Source: Planctomycetota bacterium
Lineage (GTDB): Bacteria > Planctomycetota > Phycisphaerae > WQYP01
Assembly (NCBI GenBank): GCA_021816165.1
Contig: JAKAYZ010000058.1
Location: 1-8,152 of the forward strand
Direction: 5' to 3'
Length of the DNA: 8,152 nt
Below are positions 6,147 through 8,152 of the stretch, in pieces. The number at the start of each line of letters is the position of its first letter. Position 1 is the first letter of the stretch. Both the position numbers and the translations under genes were made by a program. The notes under the pieces are model-generated. The model had not been told where the DNA came from. It ran no database searches and saw only the letters and a list, made by a program, of their open reading frames with translations.

Positions 6147-6831
6147 ATGAAAACAGCGCCCCCGGCGGATGATTGGGGTCAAAACTTTGCGCCGCTTTCG
6201 GCGTCACCGTTTTTATATCCCCGGCGGCGTGCCCGGGTTGGGCAACCACCGCTGATGGATTCACCATCGGCACTGGGGCTGGTTGGGCACCACCGGCCGT
6301 GGGCGATTTCCGCGCCAAGCTTATGTTACCAACCAAACCGGAATGATCGCCCGCATCTGAACGGGATATTTTGGGTTTAGCTTCCACACTTAAGGGGCCG
6401 GTCCGCGCGAGAATTTTATCCGTTTTAACGGGGGTTTTTGCAACCGACACCAAAGTGGCCGGATGCCCATGCGTGGCACTTGGCGCTATCAAGCGGGAAA
6501 GCGGTGTGCGTGCAAAAAAGACCAAAGCCGCCAGCGCTGTTACGCACACACCGAGGAAGGCACCCACACCTAATCCCGAATTTTCCACCCGGCGGCTTTT
6601 CACACGCTGATTGTCCCCGCAATGCGCGACGGCAGCAAGCTGAGTAATGAGATCATCTGAATCGGGATTTACAGCTTTCACGCTCGTCGCAACCTCATCC
6701 AAGGCTCGCGGAGGAATGGGTGAACGCTGCGCAGATGGGTTGGCACACTCAAAGGCTACCTTATTCTTCGCCGCATCCGCTGAGGAAGCGCCGGCCCGGA
6801 ACGCGCGGAAGTCTACAATTTCGATCGACAT
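6136..6831 (-). CDS. Single-pass membrane protein with Pro/Ala-rich C-terminal tail, unknown function
   Basis: I do not recognise this 231-aa protein. It has a hydrophilic N-terminal part (1-80) ending in a basic patch (RVKSRR, 76-81), one hydrophobic segment at about 86-107, and a C-terminal part of about 120 residues rich in Pro, Ala, Lys, Ser and Val without clear domains. The basic patch before the helix predicts the N-terminus in the cytoplasm and the tail outside. The layout resembles membrane-bound regulators such as anti-sigma-type proteins or cell-envelope linkers, but no zinc-finger HxxxCxxC or other signature is present and no sigma factor gene is adjacent. The ATG at 6831 has only a weak purine-rich upstream sequence (GGTGG and CAGGG before an A-run). 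The gene is convergent with rph. Its coding status rests on length, hydropathy pattern and placement. Confidence 0.6.
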   Translation of the reverse strand: MSIEIVDFRAFRAGASSADAAKNKVAFECANPSAQRSPIPPRALDEVATSVKAVNPDSDDLITQLAAVAHCGDNQRVKSRRVENSGLGVGAFLGVCVTALAALVFFARTPLSRLIAPSATHGHPATLVSVAKTPVKTDKILARTGPLSVEAKPKISRSDAGDHSGLVGNISLARKSPTAGGAQPAPVPMVNPSAVVAQPGHAAGDIKTVTPKAAQSFDPNHPPGALFSSGH

Positions 6832-7100
6832 TTTTTCCCTGCCACCTAAACCTGAAATTGACTCACCCTGTTTATCGTCGATTTACTTCGACGCCATCAT
6901 TCCTTCCTTTCGCTGGCCAAGTCCCATATGACAAACCCACTTGCCAACGAAATTAAATAGTTCTGCGCGTTCGAATCTATGAATCCGATAATAAGAAAAC
7001 ATCCGAAGGGTACCATTCGCGGCTACAATTCAGCATGGGCCGATACGGCCGTGTGCCTGCACGCACCGTGATGAGAACGCGCATCTTTGGCGGAGACCCC
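6832..7100. other. Divergent intergenic region
   Basis: About 270 bp separate two divergent genes. The part at 6940-7000 is relatively AT-rich (it includes GATAATAAG near 6990) and probably holds promoters, but I could not assign a convincing -35/-10 pair to either gene. No RNA gene or strong repeat is visible. Confidence 0.35.
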
Positions 7101-7445
7101 ATGCTGGAGCATCTGATTGCATGGTTTATGCACCCTACCGTAAATCGTGTGATTATTTTGCTGCTTACATTGCTGGGTGCTGCGGGCAGCGTATTCTGGC
7201 CGGCCGCCATGCTGGCGACCGTTATGATGTTTGCCGCACCGAATTCAGGCCGACATATCGGGCCTTGGTTACTGCTGGCGGGTGTTTTCCTTTGGCCGTG
7301 GCTTTACATTGCCGGAGTGGCAGGGGCATTTATATTACTCGCGCATGGCGCGGCGGTGTGGGCTTATCTTTCCGTTTCCATCCCGCTGGTGCCGCTGGCC
7401 ATTCTGATTGGCATCCTCGCAAGGTCCAAGCTTCGGGCCAAGTAA
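7101..7445 (+). CDS. Small multi-pass membrane protein, unknown function
   Basis: With the start at 7101 this is a 114-aa, strongly hydrophobic protein with about four predicted membrane segments (near residues 16-46, 54-74, 72-84 and 88-107) and a basic end (ARSKLRAK). I recognise no family. An ATG at 7035 would add 22 residues rich in Arg and Gly, but GGAG stands 5 nt before the ATG at 7101 and that start places the protein directly before a short amphipathic stretch, so I prefer it. A longer overlapping frame (7121-7756) lacks membrane character or domain sense and is taken as a shadow. The gene is divergent from the 6136-6831 gene and convergent with the 7538-8152 gene. Confidence 0.6.
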   Translation: MLEHLIAWFMHPTVNRVIILLLTLLGAAGSVFWPAAMLATVMMFAAPNSGRHIGPWLLLAGVFLWPWLYIAGVAGAFILLAHGAAVWAYLSVSIPLVPLAILIGILARSKLRAK

Positions 7446-7486
7446 TGACGGGGCCGCGATGTGCCGGAAATGCCATCAATGCAAGG

Positions 7487-7499
7487 CGTCGGGCCGACG
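7487..7499. repeat. 13-bp perfect inverted repeat in a convergent gap
   Basis: CGTCGG and CCGACG flank a single G. As RNA it gives a 5-bp stem with a GGC loop. It sits between the stop codons of two convergent genes but has no T-tract, so any terminator role is uncertain. Confidence 0.35.
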
Positions 7500-7537
7500 G
7501 CGACTCTGGTGAAGATGAGTCCGAGAACGCCGCATGG

Positions 7538-8152
7538 CTAACCGGCGGATTGGGTGGCGGCATGAACCACAGGGGGTGGCAATTCAAAGAGTGTCTGCAT
7601 GTGGTGGCCATCATTGATACGGTACACGACACGAATCTGGCGGTGTTGCGATTCCGCGATTGCCTGAACCGCCTGGGCAAATTTGCCCTTATCACGTGTG
7701 AGGATGTAGACGGGTTTTTGGCTGGAAAAATGACGGCGTTGCAGCGATCGCGGTGACTCCAGCGGCAGGATGCGGTTGGCGTAATACAATACGCCCAGCC
7801 ATATTTCATCGCCAGTAAGGGTGTAGACGGTGTTGGTGCCCACCATTGCCATCATACGCCGGGTGGGTGCCCGGTAACGGCTCACCTGATACCCTTTACC
7901 CATGAAATAGGCCCAGTTGACCGACAGCATAAGCAGCCATGACGAGAGCGCGAAGACACAGAACGCCGAAATAAATTTTCTATTAAATTCCCATCGCCAT
8001 ATGAACACCCCAGCGGCGATGAGGATCACACCCAGCAGGCACCAGCCGGGCAGGGTCAGGGTGCCGAGTGCGGGCTTGAGCAGCGATACTGCCTGCATTA
8101 ATGTCCAATGTCCATCATGCCAGAGTGGCGGGCGATGCGAACAGGCCGCCAG
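7538..8152 (-). CDS. Membrane protein, C-terminal part, probably ArnT/PMT-like glycosyltransferase
   Basis: The frame is open from the right window edge to TAG at 7540-7538, giving the last 204 residues of a longer protein. An ATG at 8098 exists but has no good SD, and the frame continues through it without a stop, so I treat the gene as cut by the edge. Two hydrophobic helices (about 34-52 and 60-83) are followed by a soluble tail with VYTLTGDEIWLGVLYYANR, then LPLESPRSLQ and KPVYILTRDKGKFAQA. This order (last membrane helices, then a small domain beginning with a 'V.tlt.dei.l.FYa.R' pattern) resembles the C-terminus of lipid-linked-sugar glycosyltransferases of the ArnT/PMT type. The catalytic loop lies outside the window, so family and substrate remain inference. 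Confidence 0.55.
   Translation of the reverse strand: MAACSHRPPLWHDGHWTLMQAVSLLKPALGTLTLPGWCLLGVILIAAGVFIWRWEFNRKFISAFCVFALSSWLLMLSVNWAYFMGKGYQVSRYRAPTRRMMAMVGTNTVYTLTGDEIWLGVLYYANRILPLESPRSLQRRHFSSQKPVYILTRDKGKFAQAVQAIAESQHRQIRVVYRINDGHHMQTLFELPPPVVHAATQSAG

Noticed and set aside
7510..7535. Hammerhead-ribozyme-like string (GATGAGTCCGAGAAC)
   Set aside because: The full CUGAUGA core and the closing GAAA are missing, and no flanking stems I and III could be paired.
7121..7756. 211-codon open frame on the + strand
   Set aside because: It overlaps both the small membrane protein and the glycosyltransferase fragment in other frames and has no domain-like content.

Overview
The window looks like an ordinary chromosomal segment of a free-living bacterium with moderately high GC coding DNA. 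The style of the RNase PH, ornithine carbamoyltransferase, acetyltransferase and DnaA proteins, together with two TTG-initiated genes, suggests Planctomycetota, perhaps a Phycisphaerae relative. That placement rests on remembered family resemblance, not on a search. I see no rRNA, tRNA, CRISPR array, insertion sequence or phage gene.

Layout. The left edge (1-251, +) holds the C-terminal end of an NAD-dependent epimerase/SDR-like protein, which converges on dnaA (259-1737, -) with a gap of only 7 bp. Upstream of dnaA is a gene-free stretch of about 590 bp (1738-2328). It contains one DnaA box matching the consensus exactly, several partial boxes, an AT-rich tract and several inverted repeats, and is a plausible oriC and/or dnaA control region. 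A tandem-GNAT acetyltransferase (2329-3282, -) lies on its other side. A 150-bp divergent promoter region follows, then argB-argF-rph on the + strand (3433-6086), a likely operon with argB and argF 3 bp apart. The right part holds a single-pass membrane protein with a Pro/Ala-rich tail (6136-6831, -), a small multi-pass membrane protein (7101-7445, +), and the C-terminal part of what looks like a large membrane glycosyltransferase (7538-8152, -) that runs off the window.

How the genes relate. DnaA and its upstream region form a replication-initiation module. ArgB (second step of ornithine synthesis) and ArgF (ornithine to citrulline) belong to arginine biosynthesis. RNase PH (tRNA 3'-end trimming) sits behind them. 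The rest show no obvious shared pathway. I found no clear evidence of an undescribed multi-gene system. The points most worth a second look are the candidate origin and the altered DnaA DNA-binding signature.
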